From contig NW_022985556.1 in the NCBI RefSeq assembly GCF_010093815.1, forward strand, positions 1,420,805 to 1,484,804: a stretch of DNA of 64,000 nucleotides, in the 5' to 3' direction. Source of the DNA: Pseudovirgaria hyperparasitica (lineage: Eukaryota > Ascomycota > Dothideomycetes > Acrospermales > Acrospermaceae). The number at the start of each line of letters is the position of its first letter. The stretch's first letter is position 1. Of this stretch, positions 1 to 14,600 are shown piece after piece. The position numbers were made by a program, and so were the translations under genes. Below the pieces are notes generated by a model that was given only the letters and a program-made list of their open reading frames with translations, did not search any database and was not told the origin of the DNA.

Positions 1-1
1 T

Positions 2-1729
2 CATAATCAATGGCAGGATCCCCAGCTCCTTTTGAATGTCACAAGACATATCGGATATGCATATCGTTACGCTGGAAATCTTTACGAGGCCGAAATCGCA
101 TTTAGAGAAGCGCTACAGCTCTGTGAGAGGTCACATGAAGCTGAGTCAGATGAGATCATCCAAGCAAAAAATGATCTTCTAACAACAATAGAAAGATGCT
201 GTCGACCTCAGGAGGCCGAGGGTCTTTGTCGCAATCTTCTGCAGTTAGCAACGGCAAAAGGTTATCATGATGATCATCCCGTAACACTTGCCATAACACA
301 CAACTTGGCACTCTGTCTTTTGAATCAGACAAAGTTTGAGGTTGCCATACAGTTGTCCTTGGAAATCATCAACATCGAAACAGGAGAAGAGCAGGACGGC
401 TCTAGTCTACTCAGAACTTTTAACAACCTGGGTGTTGCGTATGATTACTCTGGAGACTACGAAAGAGCGGAGAGCTTCTATCGAAGAGCCTTAACGGGCT
501 TCAAGGAAATGTTTGGCCCACAAGACACTTTCACACTCCGTAATCAAAGCAACCTTTCCTCTGTTCTATTGACATTGGGACGTCTGGATGAAGCAGACGA
601 TCTTGCAACGGAAGTTCTTGGGCAGTTTCTCGTATGTACTGGCCATGATGTGTTCGACACTGCAGTCGCTCAGCGGGACAAAGCAGAGGTTCTACGAGTA
701 AAAGGACGCTTCCTGGAGGCGAAAGAGCTCCTAGTAGCTGCCTTGGGAACAATGCGCGAAGCTTCGGAGTCGCATCCTCTCATCCCTGGTACGATTACAT
801 CTTTGAGCTTAGTCGAAGGCAATCTCGGTCTCACAGCAGAGGCCCTAGTCCATGCCGAGGAAGCTTTTCAGGCTCGTACGACACATTTTGTGGATTGTAT
901 CAATGTTGGCACCTTCCAGGCAAACTACTGCTACGCAACGGCCCTCGCTGCAACGGGTTCCACAAAGGAAGCTGCAGTGCTCTTCATGGAGTGCATTGAA
1001 CAATGCCAACGTGTTCTTCCAGAGAATCATCCTTTATGCCTGATGGTCCAGAATAGCTTAGCCTGCCTTACTTGGGCGACTAGCCCACTTGAGTCCTTGA
1101 AACTCCTGCAGGACGTCAAGTCCGGTCTCACTGAAGGTGACGGAGACAGTTCCGGCACAGAGTCGGGGCAGCCTCGCATCCGCGGATTCGGTTCCGACAA
1201 CTATGCGGTACTCATTGTTTCCCTGAACATTGCGCGAATACAGCTCCATATCGGATGCACATCTCAAGCCGAATTTGTAATCGACTCCATGAGAGCAGCA
1301 CTTATTCGTGTATTCGGGTCAGACCATCCCGTCGCACTCGTCTACTATGTCATCCGCGGTCTGATACAGGCTTCCAAGGGTGACAAAGAGGCAACAGAAG
1401 AAGCTTATGAACTTTTCACAGAAGCCGCCACCGGGTTCGAATCAAAGCTATCACCGGATCACATGGTTCATTCATGGACAAGGTGCCTCATGACAAGAGC
1501 ATTACGTTGCCTTGGCCGGTCAAATGAAGCAGCAGCTCTAGAGACTTGGCCGAATGCCCGGGATGAGAAACGCACGCATAATATGTTTCTAGAGGAGCTG
1601 ATGAGTCCGAGAATGGATAACTTTGACTGGGTCCGTTACACTCTATTTCCTTGTGGGGAGACTTTTGTGCATCGACAGTTGCGTAAGACTATGTGTCGAA
1701 CCATATTGCGCGAGATTCCCAGGCTCTAG
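2..1729 (+). CDS. TPR-repeat protein, 5' end outside the window (NLR/STAND-like tail)
   Basis: The frame is open from the first bases of the window, so this is the 3' part of a longer gene; 575 codons are visible, ending at the stop at 1727-1729. The protein is a run of tetratricopeptide repeats of the kinesin-light-chain type (TPR_10/TPR_12 style). Units such as LGVAYDYSGDYERAESFYRR and the NVTRHIGYAYRYAGNLYEAE region show the A-x-x-Y/F-x-x-A-L pattern. In fungi such TPR blocks usually form the ligand-sensing C-terminus of STAND proteins (NB-ARC or NACHT plus TPR), but the nucleotide-binding part is not in view. Repeats become weaker after about codon 330, and the tail from about codon 500 has no recognised domain. 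No intron is needed in the visible part. Family call is firm; the NLR assignment is inference. Confidence 0.8.
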   Translation, partial: HNQWQDPQLLLNVTRHIGYAYRYAGNLYEAEIAFREALQLCERSHEAESDEIIQAKNDLLTTIERCCRPQEAEGLCRNLLQLATAKGYHDDHPVTLAITHNLALCLLNQTKFEVAIQLSLEIINIETGEEQDGSSLLRTFNNLGVAYDYSGDYERAESFYRRALTGFKEMFGPQDTFTLRNQSNLSSVLLTLGRLDEADDLATEVLGQFLVCTGHDVFDTAVAQRDKAEVLRVKGRFLEAKELLVAALGTMREASESHPLIPGTITSLSLVEGNLGLTAEALVHAEEAFQARTTHFVDCINVGTFQANYCYATALAATGSTKEAAVLFMECIEQCQRVLPENHPLCLMVQNSLACLTWATSPLESLKLLQDVKSGLTEGDGDSSGTESGQPRIRGFGSDNYAVLIVSLNIARIQLHIGCTSQAEFVIDSMRAALIRVFGSDHPVALVYYVIRGLIQASKGDKEATEEAYELFTEAATGFESKLSPDHMVHSWTRCLMTRALRCLGRSNEAAALETWPNARDEKRTHNMFLEELMSPRMDNFDWVRYTLFPCGETFVHRQLRKTMCRTILREIPRL

Positions 1730-1845
1730 GATCCGTCAAGGTCCCAATATTTACATAACATCAAATATGAAAATAAAAAAAAGGTTTTTCATGTATGTCA
1801 TCTATGCCCACATCGACCAGATTACGGTTATAAGCTTGCCATAAC

Positions 1846-3224
<1,379 letters not shown>

Positions 3225-3735
3225 GATGGGAGCGTGGAGATTTGAATGTTGAACAGGTGTTCTGCGGGTGCTTGCACGACTTAAATAGTACACGCGAAAC
3301 CTTCTCGGGTTGATACCACGCACATGTCACATCGGATGCGAACGCTGCTTCATGTAGAAGCTGCTCTATGCAGATAGATCGGCCAGGCTCGTGCTGTCGA
3401 GGGACTGTCAGCCCCTGGCATACAACCCTGGCATACTGGTTCGTCAACGTCAATAATTCCTCGGACAATAAATTATTATGAGATACAAGGTAAGAGGGTT
3501 TTCAGGTTATTGATCGATACAAGTGATTTTTCGATCTGTATAAACATGGTTCAAGGTACTCAGCCCGTACTGCCTTAGACTCTGGAGAATACCGAATGTT
3601 TAGGATTGATCCGATGCGACGCTGCGAAACATGCTTTATTGACCAGTCCTGCGTATCATTGACATCCGTTTACTTTGTTTGTCACGTGAATTATCTTCTC
3701 TCAATCAGTATCAGGCAATGGACGTTGTTTGAGGA
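3225..3735. other. Intergenic, 511 bp
   Basis: Upstream region of the dehydratase gene and 3' flank of the next minus-strand gene. A short minus-strand frame (3157-3468) overlaps the first exon of the dehydratase and resembles nothing. No further feature seen. Confidence 0.5.
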
Positions 3736-4657
3736 TTAGGTTTGGCTGACCTCAACACCAAGATTTGCCATCGAAACACTTGAAGACTCGTCACACGCAG
3801 CATAGATCCAGATCTGGCTTACGTCGACCCCTTTAAAAAGCTCTGCCTCATCTGACATCGCTGTGCCGAGTCCATCGACTGTGTGCTGTCCGAATTCAGT
3901 GTTCTGTAATTCCCCCATGATAAACTGGGACGAACCTTAGGAATTCGGGAGCCGATAATACTCCACTCAGCATTAACACAACCAGGAGGAGGTATTCTTC
4001 CCTTCCTAGGAGACTTGGCTACATTTTGGTTACACCACTGGTGCTCAAGTGTCAGCTGCCATTTTCCCGGTGACTGAGGGCACGTCAACTCACGTTCACC
4101 AAATCCGTTTCCTCAATCTCAGTACTCGGTGGTGAGAGTAGACAGGTTCCTGCAGGGGACTCCAAATCACCCATGATCACCTTCGACACATAGACCACGC
4201 ACTCGAAATCCTGCTCCCGTTCGTTCAACTTCGGTAGCCACTGACCCGTCTCGGTGAATGCACACCAGCCAATAGCAAAAGCAAGGGAGTTCGTCCAATA
4301 CACGGCTGGTGAGCATGAAAAGTAGCCCCTGGGTCGCGAGAATCGGATGGATGGACCCCACTTGCTGAAAGATTCAAGTATCGCTGAACTTACTTTGTTG
4401 CCGCATCCATGGAAGACATACGCTGGCTGAAGGGGATTTCCCATACCGGAGTAGCGGTTTAGCTCAAGCGCTGAGCTCAATCTCATTGTGTTAATGGGAA
4501 CATGAAGTGGTGCTCTGCTTTCTTTTTTGTATCCGTCGTCGACTTCTTGGACTGGTATCTGGCGTCTTATAGGAGGGGGGCCAGGTAGCCATGGGCGAAG
4601 CGGATCAAATCGGACTAGGCCGTCAGTAAGCTCTATGGACTCAACAGTAGAGAACAT
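3736..4657 (-). CDS. Unidentified protein with an FHG motif, three exons proposed
   Basis: I do not recognise this with confidence. The first exon runs from the ATG at 4657 to 4094 (188 codons). A gtgagt donor at 4093 with a CTGAC branch point supports an intron to 4044. A second intron would be 3904-3935, only 32 nt. All three exons are then multiples of three and give 279 aa ending in QIWIYAACDE and ANLGVEV. The middle has YVFHGCG followed by RGYFSCSPAVYWTNSLAFAI, an arrangement seen in ADP-ribosyltransferase-like folds (His then Tyr blocks), but the third signature residue is not clear. There is no signal peptide or membrane segment. The neighbours (dehydratase, transposon block) do not suggest a role. 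The second intron is below the usual size, so the 3' part may be spliced differently or decayed. Confidence 0.45.
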
Positions 4658-5630
4658 GTCGGAATATGAGACAGGCTTGATGTTCTAACCTTGGGAATGA
4701 CTGTGAGTAGCGTGGTATTTATTATGCTCCCTCCAAGAGCTAAGGCTCGAGGGATGTGCAAAAATCTTCAAGGATAGAATCAATACTACGTTTGTCCATC
4801 ATCGCTAACTCGTTAGAGATATCCTGATTCTTCCGTCGGTGATCCATAGATCTCTAGAACAGGACTGTCCTCCGAGCGATTCTGAGTAGTGCGTGATTCC
4901 TGATGCACAATATGGTAAAGTGGTCAGCATTTCCGAGCTTCCGTGATACACAGAGTTTTCACAACAAATTAAGCTCCCAACTGACTGGGGATGCTACGAT
5001 CCACAGCGTACGCAAAATCATAACACAAGCCAATTCAGGGCAGGTTGGTGTATGCCGCGCTTAAAATGATGCTTAGCGTATGCCAGATGTCCGCATTCAG
5101 GATTGTCCATATACTTAAGTGATCGGCACTCGCCCTCTTCGTCCTGCAGCTCTCAGCCTAAACGTTCTGCTTTGCTAATGTGTTCTTGCGACTAATTGAC
5201 CTAAGTAACACCTCTTGTTGACAGAAGATTCCTTCTTTGGGATCATCGTATGGTTTTGACCACTGACCGGTGCTCTCTTCTGTCATGATGTTGAACCAGT
5301 GTTCGTGTATATTTATGTACTAACACTCCGACTGAGAAGCAGTTGTCGAGCACAGCGAATAAGAGTAGCATTATAATGGGCTGGCGACACGGTCACATCT
5401 TCTCAGGTTTGGGAAGTTTGTAAGCTGTAACGTGTCACCGACTTCTACAAGCACCCGAGGAACAAGTGGAATCAGACTTGGTTCATGCGTGGTACCGAAT
5501 CAGTAAATCATCCTCTGCTGGATATTTGCGCGCAAGTAGTAGTTTCGATCTCGCGTAAAAGTGCAAAGTGATATTTAACTAACTAGATGGGAAAATCTTG
5601 ATCGACTTTGTTCATCTATCGATAACGCTA
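4658..5630. other. Intergenic, 973 bp, up to the transposon edge
   Basis: No frame above 60 codons and no recognisable domain. Composition is ordinary (CpA and TpG present), in contrast to the AT-rich block that starts at 5631. It probably includes the promoter of the minus-strand gene starting at 4657. Confidence 0.5.
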
Positions 5631-5778
5631 ATCCGTCCGTAACTTTTTCAGCGCAACTCTTGGCATGCACGCCTATGCGCGATATAACGTTTTTCCATAG
5701 TAAATGAGCATTTTAAATATTATCGTGCATAGCAGCTATAACGTCGTGAAATACGTCGAATCCATGTATATAGGCACT
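5631..5778 (+). repeat. Left terminal inverted repeat, 148 bp
   Basis: Starts ATCCGTCCGTAACTTT and ends at GGCACT. Aligned by eye to the reverse complement of 16589-16736 without gaps, it differs at five positions. At each one the left copy has T or A where the right copy has C or G, as expected if RIP touched mainly the left copy. Its outer 60 bases still hold CpA and TpG. Confidence 0.9.
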
Positions 5779-5989
5779 TTATAGTGTTTATAGGCACTAT
5801 ATATAGTTATTAGTACGTCAATAACCCTACTTTTAACGCGTGTATACCTAATATTAGTATTATAGTGGCTCCTCGGCTATCGAACTAGGTACGCGTTGAT
5901 ATTATTACCTATCTCTAGCTTAGTATACCTCCTACTTAGATAGTAGATATTTACCACTATAATAAGGTAACTATATACTATATATAGAG

Positions 5990-7135
5990 GAATCTAAATA
6001 TATAGAGATAGGCTATAGCGCCATTAAATTCTCCTAGTTGAAATCCGAAGGCGTCGACTAATAACTAGACGATAGTACTCGTCTTACTATACCGATTCGG
6101 ATACCTATACTTAGATAAGATTTAGCGATTCTTAGAAGAGGAAAGAGATATATAGATAACTCGCTAGTTAATTAGGCATAACCTTAAGAAGCGAGGCTAT
6201 ACACGGACGAATATTAAGAGAATCTATATAAACTAGAGTTCGGTTATACGCGACTCTTATCGCTAAGATATAAAGAACTTTACCTCTAATTAGCTTATCT
6301 TTATTAATAAGGCTATATTTAATAAGAAAATAGGTTAGAGGCTATAGAGATACTTACCTCGTGGTAATCGAGCGACTTAGTATAAAAATATATAACGTGG
6401 TAAGACGTGGAGTATCTATGGCGTGATTAGCCTAGACGGATTCGTTTACTATTATTTTAAGAAGGGATATTATAAGTAGGAAGACTTTATCTATAAGGAG
6501 GCGGGCTCTACGCACCAACTAACTACACTAAAAGGACCAAATCTTAAAGCTACTACTTTAAGGGTAGAGTACACTACTTATATACGACTACTGCATACAT
6601 GTATAATCAACTGGCAGGCCACGTGCTCCTCACGTGCCTAACATTATCTCGTGGTTAAATAAGTGTCTATTACCGGGGATTAAGGCTCGCCACCTAAATA
6701 AGATAATAGTTATCGTAATAGATAACCTAAATCTTCATTATGTCCCTAAAGTTACGGCTATTTTAACTAGGGCTAGCCACGTCGTACGCTATCTACCTCC
6801 GTATTCGCTAGACTATAACCTAATCGAGCTTATATAGACGGTACTTAAGGCGTAGATACGTAGATAGTAGGTATATAAGCGCGATAAGCATCGTAACTTC
6901 GGTAATTTCATGGAAAGGGTACTCCGTGATAGCTACTATAATAGATTCGTACTAAAGTTCTTTAAGTACGCGGCTAAGGGTTTCTATATTAATAAGGAGA
7001 TTCGTATACGCCTAATAGAGTAGTTAGATAGCTTTAAACGTGGTAGAGATGGCGAAGATATAGTTAAATTAGTAGAGAGATTTAAAGGAGCTAAAGTCAT
7101 AGAGGACCCTAATATTACTACTAACGTATTCTAAC
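5990..7135 (+). pseudogene. Tc1/mariner DDE transposase, decayed
   Basis: Reading the plus strand shows a degenerate helix-turn-helix/transposase: SVIRDSYR, a GKTWSIYGVISLDGFVYYY block and, in the open stretch 6634-6837, IDNLNLHY followed by YLPPYSLDYNLIE. These match the DDE superfamily order (first D block, D-N-x-x-x-H, YLPPYSPDxNPIE). Interruptions are TAA or TAG. The frame changes once, between about 6.51 and 6.65 kb, where the sequence is also less RIP-like. The 3' end is near 7135, just short of the convergent second gene. Boundaries are approximate. Confidence 0.75.
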
Positions 7136-8403
7136 GTATTTCCTAATTAAGTAATATAAAAGTAGTATAAATATATATATATATATCCTAAAATATAGTC
7201 TATATAACTCTACTCTATAGTCGTAGAAGGGTATTAGTAGTATCCCTATCTACCTATCTATCTCTCTTCTTTAACTCTCTCTTATATTTAGATAGCCACG
7301 CGCGATACTTCTATATATATGGTATAGAAATGCTATTTACGAGCGCATCCTTATATAATAGATGCCTACACGTTCTTATTGCCTTAACTTTACTATACTT
7401 ATATAAGTTCTTTAATAACTATGCCTTAAAGTTCTCTAGCGCCTTAATCTTCTTATCTACTCTCTCTATACCTATCTACCAGTCTATTATCTACTTAATA
7501 ACCTCTACCTAGTCTATATATAGCGCCGTAGGACTAGAAGCCGTAGCTACTAGAACTAGCTTAGGCGGCGTTACTTCTCGAGGAACTAGTAATATACTAG
7601 ATAGAGGTAGAGGATATTAAGGCGGAGGGTATACCTAAATAGGATGGGGTATATAAGGCTAGATATGCCCATATAGGATAGCCTCTTATTTAAATATACC
7701 ATCGCGGTAATAACGTTTTACCTTACGTTCGTCTATCTACTCCTTATTATATATTCGATCCCGTCTCTCTTCACGTCTAGCTTAAGCCTTATTACGTTTA
7801 GTCTATTATTCTTTACGTTTTATATCCCGTAATTACTACTTAGTAGTAAATAGCTATATATCCTCTTATAACTTCGCCTATTTCTCTTTATTAAGCTAAC
7901 GCTTATTAGGACGCTTCGACTATATACCGATAGGCTCACGGTTACGGAATCGCTCCTTTAGAAAAGACGGTAGATTCTTAATAGAGACACCCTCCTCTAC
8001 TTCTACGGTAAGTACGTTTACCTAGTAGTAGATATCTACTATTATAACTTTATAGTGCTAAGTACCTATACTAGAGCCTTTATTAGCCTATACCTAATAG
8101 TACCTATCCTTATAAGGATAGTTGTTAACTCCACACTTAAGACGAGCGACTAGAGCGTGGTAATACTACGTAGTATTCGCTACTACGTCTACTCGTATAG
8201 TATTCACGGCGCTAATAGGGCTATTCCGTCTCCCTCCTAAACTAGGTGCCCTAGCTTATATATAGTATATAGAGGCGTGTAATAGTAGTGTCTCGAGATT
8301 ATTTGGAGGAGAGAGTAATTTACTATATATACTAGTAGGCGCAGGCGTTCTACGTATATTTACTAACGACGTTACGCTATAAGGTCTAGTTTTAGAGGCT
8401 TAT

Positions 8404-8631
8404 TGTTAGGACTTAGCCTTAGGTAGGACTCGACCTACACGTACCTTAGCTAACAGGGTTAGAAGGTGACGTGAAGGGCGGTGAATAGTCACGTGCTAGA
8501 TAGATCGGCGTCCCTTTATATATATACTCTCGGATTCCTACCGAAAGGGTTCGGTAGTAATTCGTTCTATAATAGAATATACCCTATTATTCTATCTAGC
8601 TACACTACTATCTAATAATCCTATTCTTATA
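8404..8631 (+). repeat. 5' LTR of the chromovirus fossil
   Basis: 228 bp, a direct repeat of 15559-15786 with the same length and no gaps. It contains a TATATATAT box near 8518. It is preceded by the target copy CTTAT. Confidence 0.9.
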
Positions 8632-11600
8632 TTTAAATTACTACCTATATAGTACTATAGTTAAGATGGTCTAACTAGAACTAAGAAGGTCGACACGATC
8701 TACTATAGGGATAAGTAATACTATATTAAATAATAGGGATCCTCTATAATCGGTATTAAATCCAGCCGTTCTTAATAGAGAAGTGGAGATGTCCGACCGA
8801 ATCACGGAACTTTCTAATAAGGAAATAGTGGATATACTAAGCGACTTCCCATGATAGGAAGCTAGATAACGAGTCGTGGTAGAGCTACACGAGGAATCGC
8901 AACCATTAATCGCCGAACTATAGGAGTATATCGCTAATTAAGCCCGAGAGATATAGATCCTTAAAGAATAGACCGAACGTGCGAAACTCCTCGTAAAACG
9001 ACGAGAACTTAACGAGTCTCTTAAAAGACTACGCGGAACGATAGTAGGTGGACGACTTCCTATACTAATTTAGGCGGAATCAGTTCACCTACCATTAGAG
9101 TTATGATAATCTACCGTATACCCGGCCGCTTCGTTACCGATTTACCCTACTCCTTCCTTAGGTATACTAAAACCTAAAGATCCGACTATATTTATAGAGA
9201 AGAACCAAAAGAAGTAGAAAGATTAGAAGAGAGACTGCGAGAAGTACTTCCTCGATAACCCTATGCTCTTTTCTACCGAAGTATAACGCATTTCATTCGG
9301 AGAACGTTACTTAGGTTTATAATCCCGCGATTAATAGGATAGATAGAAGGAAGTTAAGCTACTATCGGCGATAACCTAGGAACATTTAGCTATATTTATA
9401 CTAAATACCCTCGGAACTAATAGAGAACGCGAAAGAAAGGCACTATCTAAGTTAAGAAGCGTGGCACAACGACCGAACTAGACACCTACTTAACTACTAT
9501 AATACCTATAAAACCTCTAGGATAATATCCCTACACTATAGGAAAATATTCGTATATTCTAGTTTCGCGAAGTACTACTCCCGTTAATCCGCGAAAGATT
9601 AGGAATAGTATTATTAAGTTTTAACTATCTACACGAATTAGAGGAGAAAGCTAACGAATACTACCGCATCCTTAAGGAATGCGGCTCTCTAGGTAAAACC
9701 GACGAACCCTATACGGGTTAGAAACGAGGTCGATCGAATACGTTCGATCAAGAGTAACCTTACTATAATTAATACTAGAAGAGTATAAATCGGGGTAGAA
9801 ACGCGTTAAGAGGATACTAAAATAATCGAGGTGGTGGTTCCTAACGCGGAAAAGGATAAGGCATAGGCTTAAATATAACGCCTATCGTAAAATAGCAGGA
9901 TTATAGCGCACTTTATTACTATAAGTATGGAGAAAAGGGATATATTTCGCCTAACTACAAGAATCCGAAAAAAGAATAGGCTAGTACGCGAGACCTAACC
10001 GCGTTCTTAGCTAAATTATATATACTTAGGAGGAGCCGTAGCGCCTTCCGGCGAGTAAAGACCTAATATTACTAAAAGTATTATTACCTATAGTAAATGG
10101 TAATAAAACTATATAGGCCCTTATAGACACTAGTATAGAAGATAACTATATTTCGTCGATTCTCGCCAAGGAGTATAGATTATCGTACGATCTCGGTAAA
10201 GTTAGCCGAACCATCGTAGTTAATAGACATGAAGTTAGAACTTTAGGTAAAACTATAACGAATTACGAAGTTCATGACTTAAAGATAATAAAATAGTAGA
10301 TATCTAATGAATTTATCGTGGCTAATATTAGCTAATAGAATATGATTCTAGGGATGTCTTAGCTTAAACGCCTAAACCTAATCCTCGATTTTTAGAAGGA
10401 GATATTAACGTTCTATCGATATCGCGGTAAATTATACTAGTAAGTCATAACCATTAGTAAGGAGGCATGGAACCTCGCCGTGCGGACCCGATCGTTACTA
10501 GTCTATCTTATATCCCTATCGATCGTCGACGAAGACGAAGAGGATAGCAATAATCGGGGTAAAGACACGCTACCCGACGTATATTCGTAGTACACGGATG
10601 TGTTTTCGGTAGGGGACGCGTCACTTCTCCCCGACCATAGGCCGTATAAGCTAAAGATCAAGCTTGAAGAGGGAGTAGACGTCCCTTATAGTCTACTTTA
10701 CCTACTTTCAAGACTAGAACTCGAAGTTCTTCGTAAATATATTAAAGAATATCTTAGAAGAGGCTGGATACGTCGTAGTATATTATTAGCCGGCGCACCT
10801 ATTCTCTTTATAAAGAAGAAAGACGGAAGTTTACATCTATGCGTCGACTATCGAGTACTAAATACGGTGACTAAGAAGAATCGTTATCTATTACCGTTAG
10901 TTAGTAAATCTTTAGACTAATTAATAAAGGTAAAGTACTTTACGAAGCTAGATTTATAAGATATATATTACTAGCTTCGAATCCATCGCGGAGATGAGTA
11001 GAAAACCGCATTTCGGACTAGATATAGTCATTTTAAGTATACTATTATACCGTTTAGGCTAATAAATACGCTAGAAGTATTCTAAGGATATATTAATACT
11101 ATACTTATAGGATTACTTAATGTAATCTACGTAGTTTACCTCGATGATATACTGATTTACTCCGATAGCATGTAGGATTACAAAGAACACGTGAAATCGG
11201 TACTAAATCGTTTAAGATAGTATAAACTCTACGTAAAGTTATCTAAATGTAAGTTTTACTAATAAGAAGTTGGGTTTCTCGGCTTTATTATAATACACGG
11301 CAGCCTTAAAATGGAGCTAGAGCGTGTTAAGACTATTATAGAATGGCCAGAACCTACTACTATACGTTAAATTAGGACGTTTATAGGTTTCGTAAACTAT
11401 TATCGTAAATTCATTATAGGTTTCTTACGAATTACGGCGCCGCTTAATAAACTCATAGAGAATAGCGGTAAAATCCCTATAGGTGGGCGAGCATAGCGTA
11501 AAGCTAAGTCAGTCGAGATATAGTTAACGCCGGAAGCGCGAGATACGTTCCGATCGTTGAAGAATTGCTTTATAACTACGCCGATTCTTAGGTATTTTAA

Positions 11601-14600
11601 TCCCGAGAAGCATATTCGGGTCGAAATAGATGTATCTAGATTCGTAATTACTAGAATTATTAGTTAACCGTATAAAGATGCGAAAGATAAGGTGTAATGG
11701 TACCCGGTCGCCTTCTTTTCCCGTAAAATAGCGGATATAGAGACGCGTTATAATACGCACGACTAGGAACTACTTATAATTATTGAGAGTTTTAAGTAAT
11801 AGCGATATTATTTAGAAGGCTCCGTATATTAGATTGAATTGTTATCGGATCACGTAAATCTATATTACTTTATATTAACTAAGGTTCTTAATCGCCGATA
11901 AGTACGTTAGGCTAAGTGGATATTAATATTTAACTTTAAAATCTTATATAAAGCTAGAAGAGAGAATAAAGTAGATCCTCTATCACGGCGTAAAGATTAC
12001 GAGAAATCGTCAAAGAATAACGTAGATAGTCGGTGTAATTTAGACTATACTATACTATAGATACTAAAAGACTAGTTATCTAATAGAGTGCCGGAAGCTA
12101 GGACACTTTCGGCGACTCTCCGCGGGAATTAGAGCGGGCATTAAGTAATCTAAACTAACGTCTAAGAAATAGAGTAAATCCTCGAAGACTTAATTAAATC
12201 TACCTAGAATTCCGATGTATTAGTAAAGAAAGTCATAAGTATAAAGGGAATAGCTATAGAACCGCCGTAGTTATTAAGGTGGGAACGACGATCGGACGCG
12301 ATCTACTTCTAAGGCCGACTCTACGTGCCGGAAGGCGGCCTATAAATTAATATTTTAAGGGAATAGTATAATTACGCGTTAGTAGGGCACTTCGGCGTTA
12401 TAAGGACGGTCGATTTAATCCGAAGGACGTACGACTAGCCGGGTCTTTATAAATATATAAAAGACTACGTAAAAACGTATAACGTTTACTAGCATACGAA
12501 AGTATATAGACACTTACCATATGGCGAATTAAGGCCATTACCTATGCTAAAGGAAGCATAGAAGGAATTGTCGATGGATTTCATTATAGATCTACCTCTA
12601 AGTGAGTGTCTTAGGTATATTTATAATAGTTTACTCGTAGTTTTAGATAGATTTACGAAGATATTATACTATATCTCTATAAGGAAGACGATCTAAGCAC
12701 CGGATCTTATAGATATACTACTTCGTGACGTAGTTCGGCTCTATAGTACGCTAAACGGTATAGTTTTAGATAGAGGTCCGTAGATAACGTCTAAGTTTTA
12801 GAAGGATTTCTACTATACGCTGGGAATTAAGCGGAAACTTAGTACCGCGTTCCACCCATAAATAGATAGGTAGATAGAGCGGTAGAATTAGATAGTTAAG
12901 GTGTATTTACGCGTATATTATAACTATAAGTAAGATAACTAGGTAAGGTTGGTCTATGTCGCGGAATTCGCGTATAATAATAGCCGACATGCGTTAACCT
13001 ATATAAGTCCGTTCGAAGTAAACTTTGGTCGAAACTATAAAGCATAGTTTATAGGAACTTAGTGTAAATTAGAGTAGCCTAACGTCAAGGCGACGGAGAT
13101 TACGATAGAACTATTCTAAATATAAAGAAGCGTTATAAAGTTATTATAAGATACTATAGATTATAGTAAATCGCACTATAATAAGGGTAGAAAGCCTATG
13201 ATCTTTAATGTTAGAGATAAAGTTTTACTAAATAGTAAAAATATTCGTAGTATTAGGCCGAAGAAGAAGCTTAACTATATAATAATAGGTCCATTTAAGG
13301 TTACTCGTGTAATTAATAACTAGGCGTATGAGTTAAAACTCCCTCCCACGTTAAAGATATATAATATATTCCACATCACGCTTCTCGAGCCATTCCATGC
13401 CTTATCGTTACCGGATTATTCTAAATAGACGTTATATAAAGTAGTTACGTAAGGAGGTGCGGATATCTACGAAGTTAAGTAGATACTAGGCTAATAACGT
13501 GCCGAAGATGGCACGTGGCTATATAAAATTCGTTAGAAAGGGTATAATCCTAACGAAGATACTTGGGAACCCGTAATATATATTAGTAAAGCAGCGATGT
13601 TAGCGTATAAGTAGTAATTAGTAAAGAAAGCCGCGGAATCATAGAGAATTATACTAAAGTACGGCGATTTAACGTTTTTTAGTATAGTTCGGCGCCGAGG
13701 ACGGCCGCCTAAAAGGAAGAAGGTGAAAGAGATATAGATCTTTAAAACATTCTAAGGAATTAAGGAACTTCCTTAGAAAGTTCGAACTTAGAACTTTAAA
13801 AAATTAACTAAAAAAGAGACTTAGAAAAATAATTCACTAAGAGAAATAGACATCGAAAATCGGTGCCAATCAGTATAGATCAGTATAGATTACTAAAGAG
13901 ATTAAAGAAGTTATTATTAAAGAAAGATGAAATTAAGGAAGCTAAAAGAAAATATAAAGATCTATATAGATCTATATAAACTTATACTAATCTATCTAGA
14001 AGAAGTAAGATCGCTTTAAAATTAAAACTGAAAAAACTAAAACGCTAGATAAAAGAGACATATTAGCACTAATTAGTATAGATCTAAACCGATTAAGTTG
14101 GAGTAGGAGTAGAAGTACTAATTACCGCGATAGTTACATCTAATTCCTTCCGCTGGTTCTTGTTTAGTATAGTATAGAGCTTTATAACATAAGTCTCTAG
14201 CCTTTTGTTCCGACGCTATAAATTCTATATAGCGCGCCTTATAGCTATGAACTCCTCTATAGAAACCTACGGAGCGGCGGAACCTAGGACGGAGAGGGAC
14301 GGACCGGCGCGGGCACGCTAAGAATTATATAAATTAGCGAAAAGATTCAACGATCGGTATAGAACCACATACTATTAGTATAGAAACTTCTAGATTAGAG
14401 CCATCTTCCCTAAATTTACGGCTCTTTAGCACGCGCGAGGAAGGAACCTTAGCCTTTTTACTAGAACCTTTTCTAGGAATTTTAATATCGCCGGTATATA
14501 GAAAGAAGTCCGAAGGAGCAGAGATTTTAGCACTATTATAGAGATTAATATATATTAGTAAGAATCTATAACGATTTAAGAAAAACGATATTACCTAGTA

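Noticed and set aside
7330-7512. Plus-strand frame in the AT-rich block
   Set aside because: Antisense to the second transposon gene; composition-driven, no domain.
10600-10920. 106-codon plus-strand frame as a stand-alone gene
   Set aside because: It is a piece of the reverse-transcriptase region of the chromovirus fossil.
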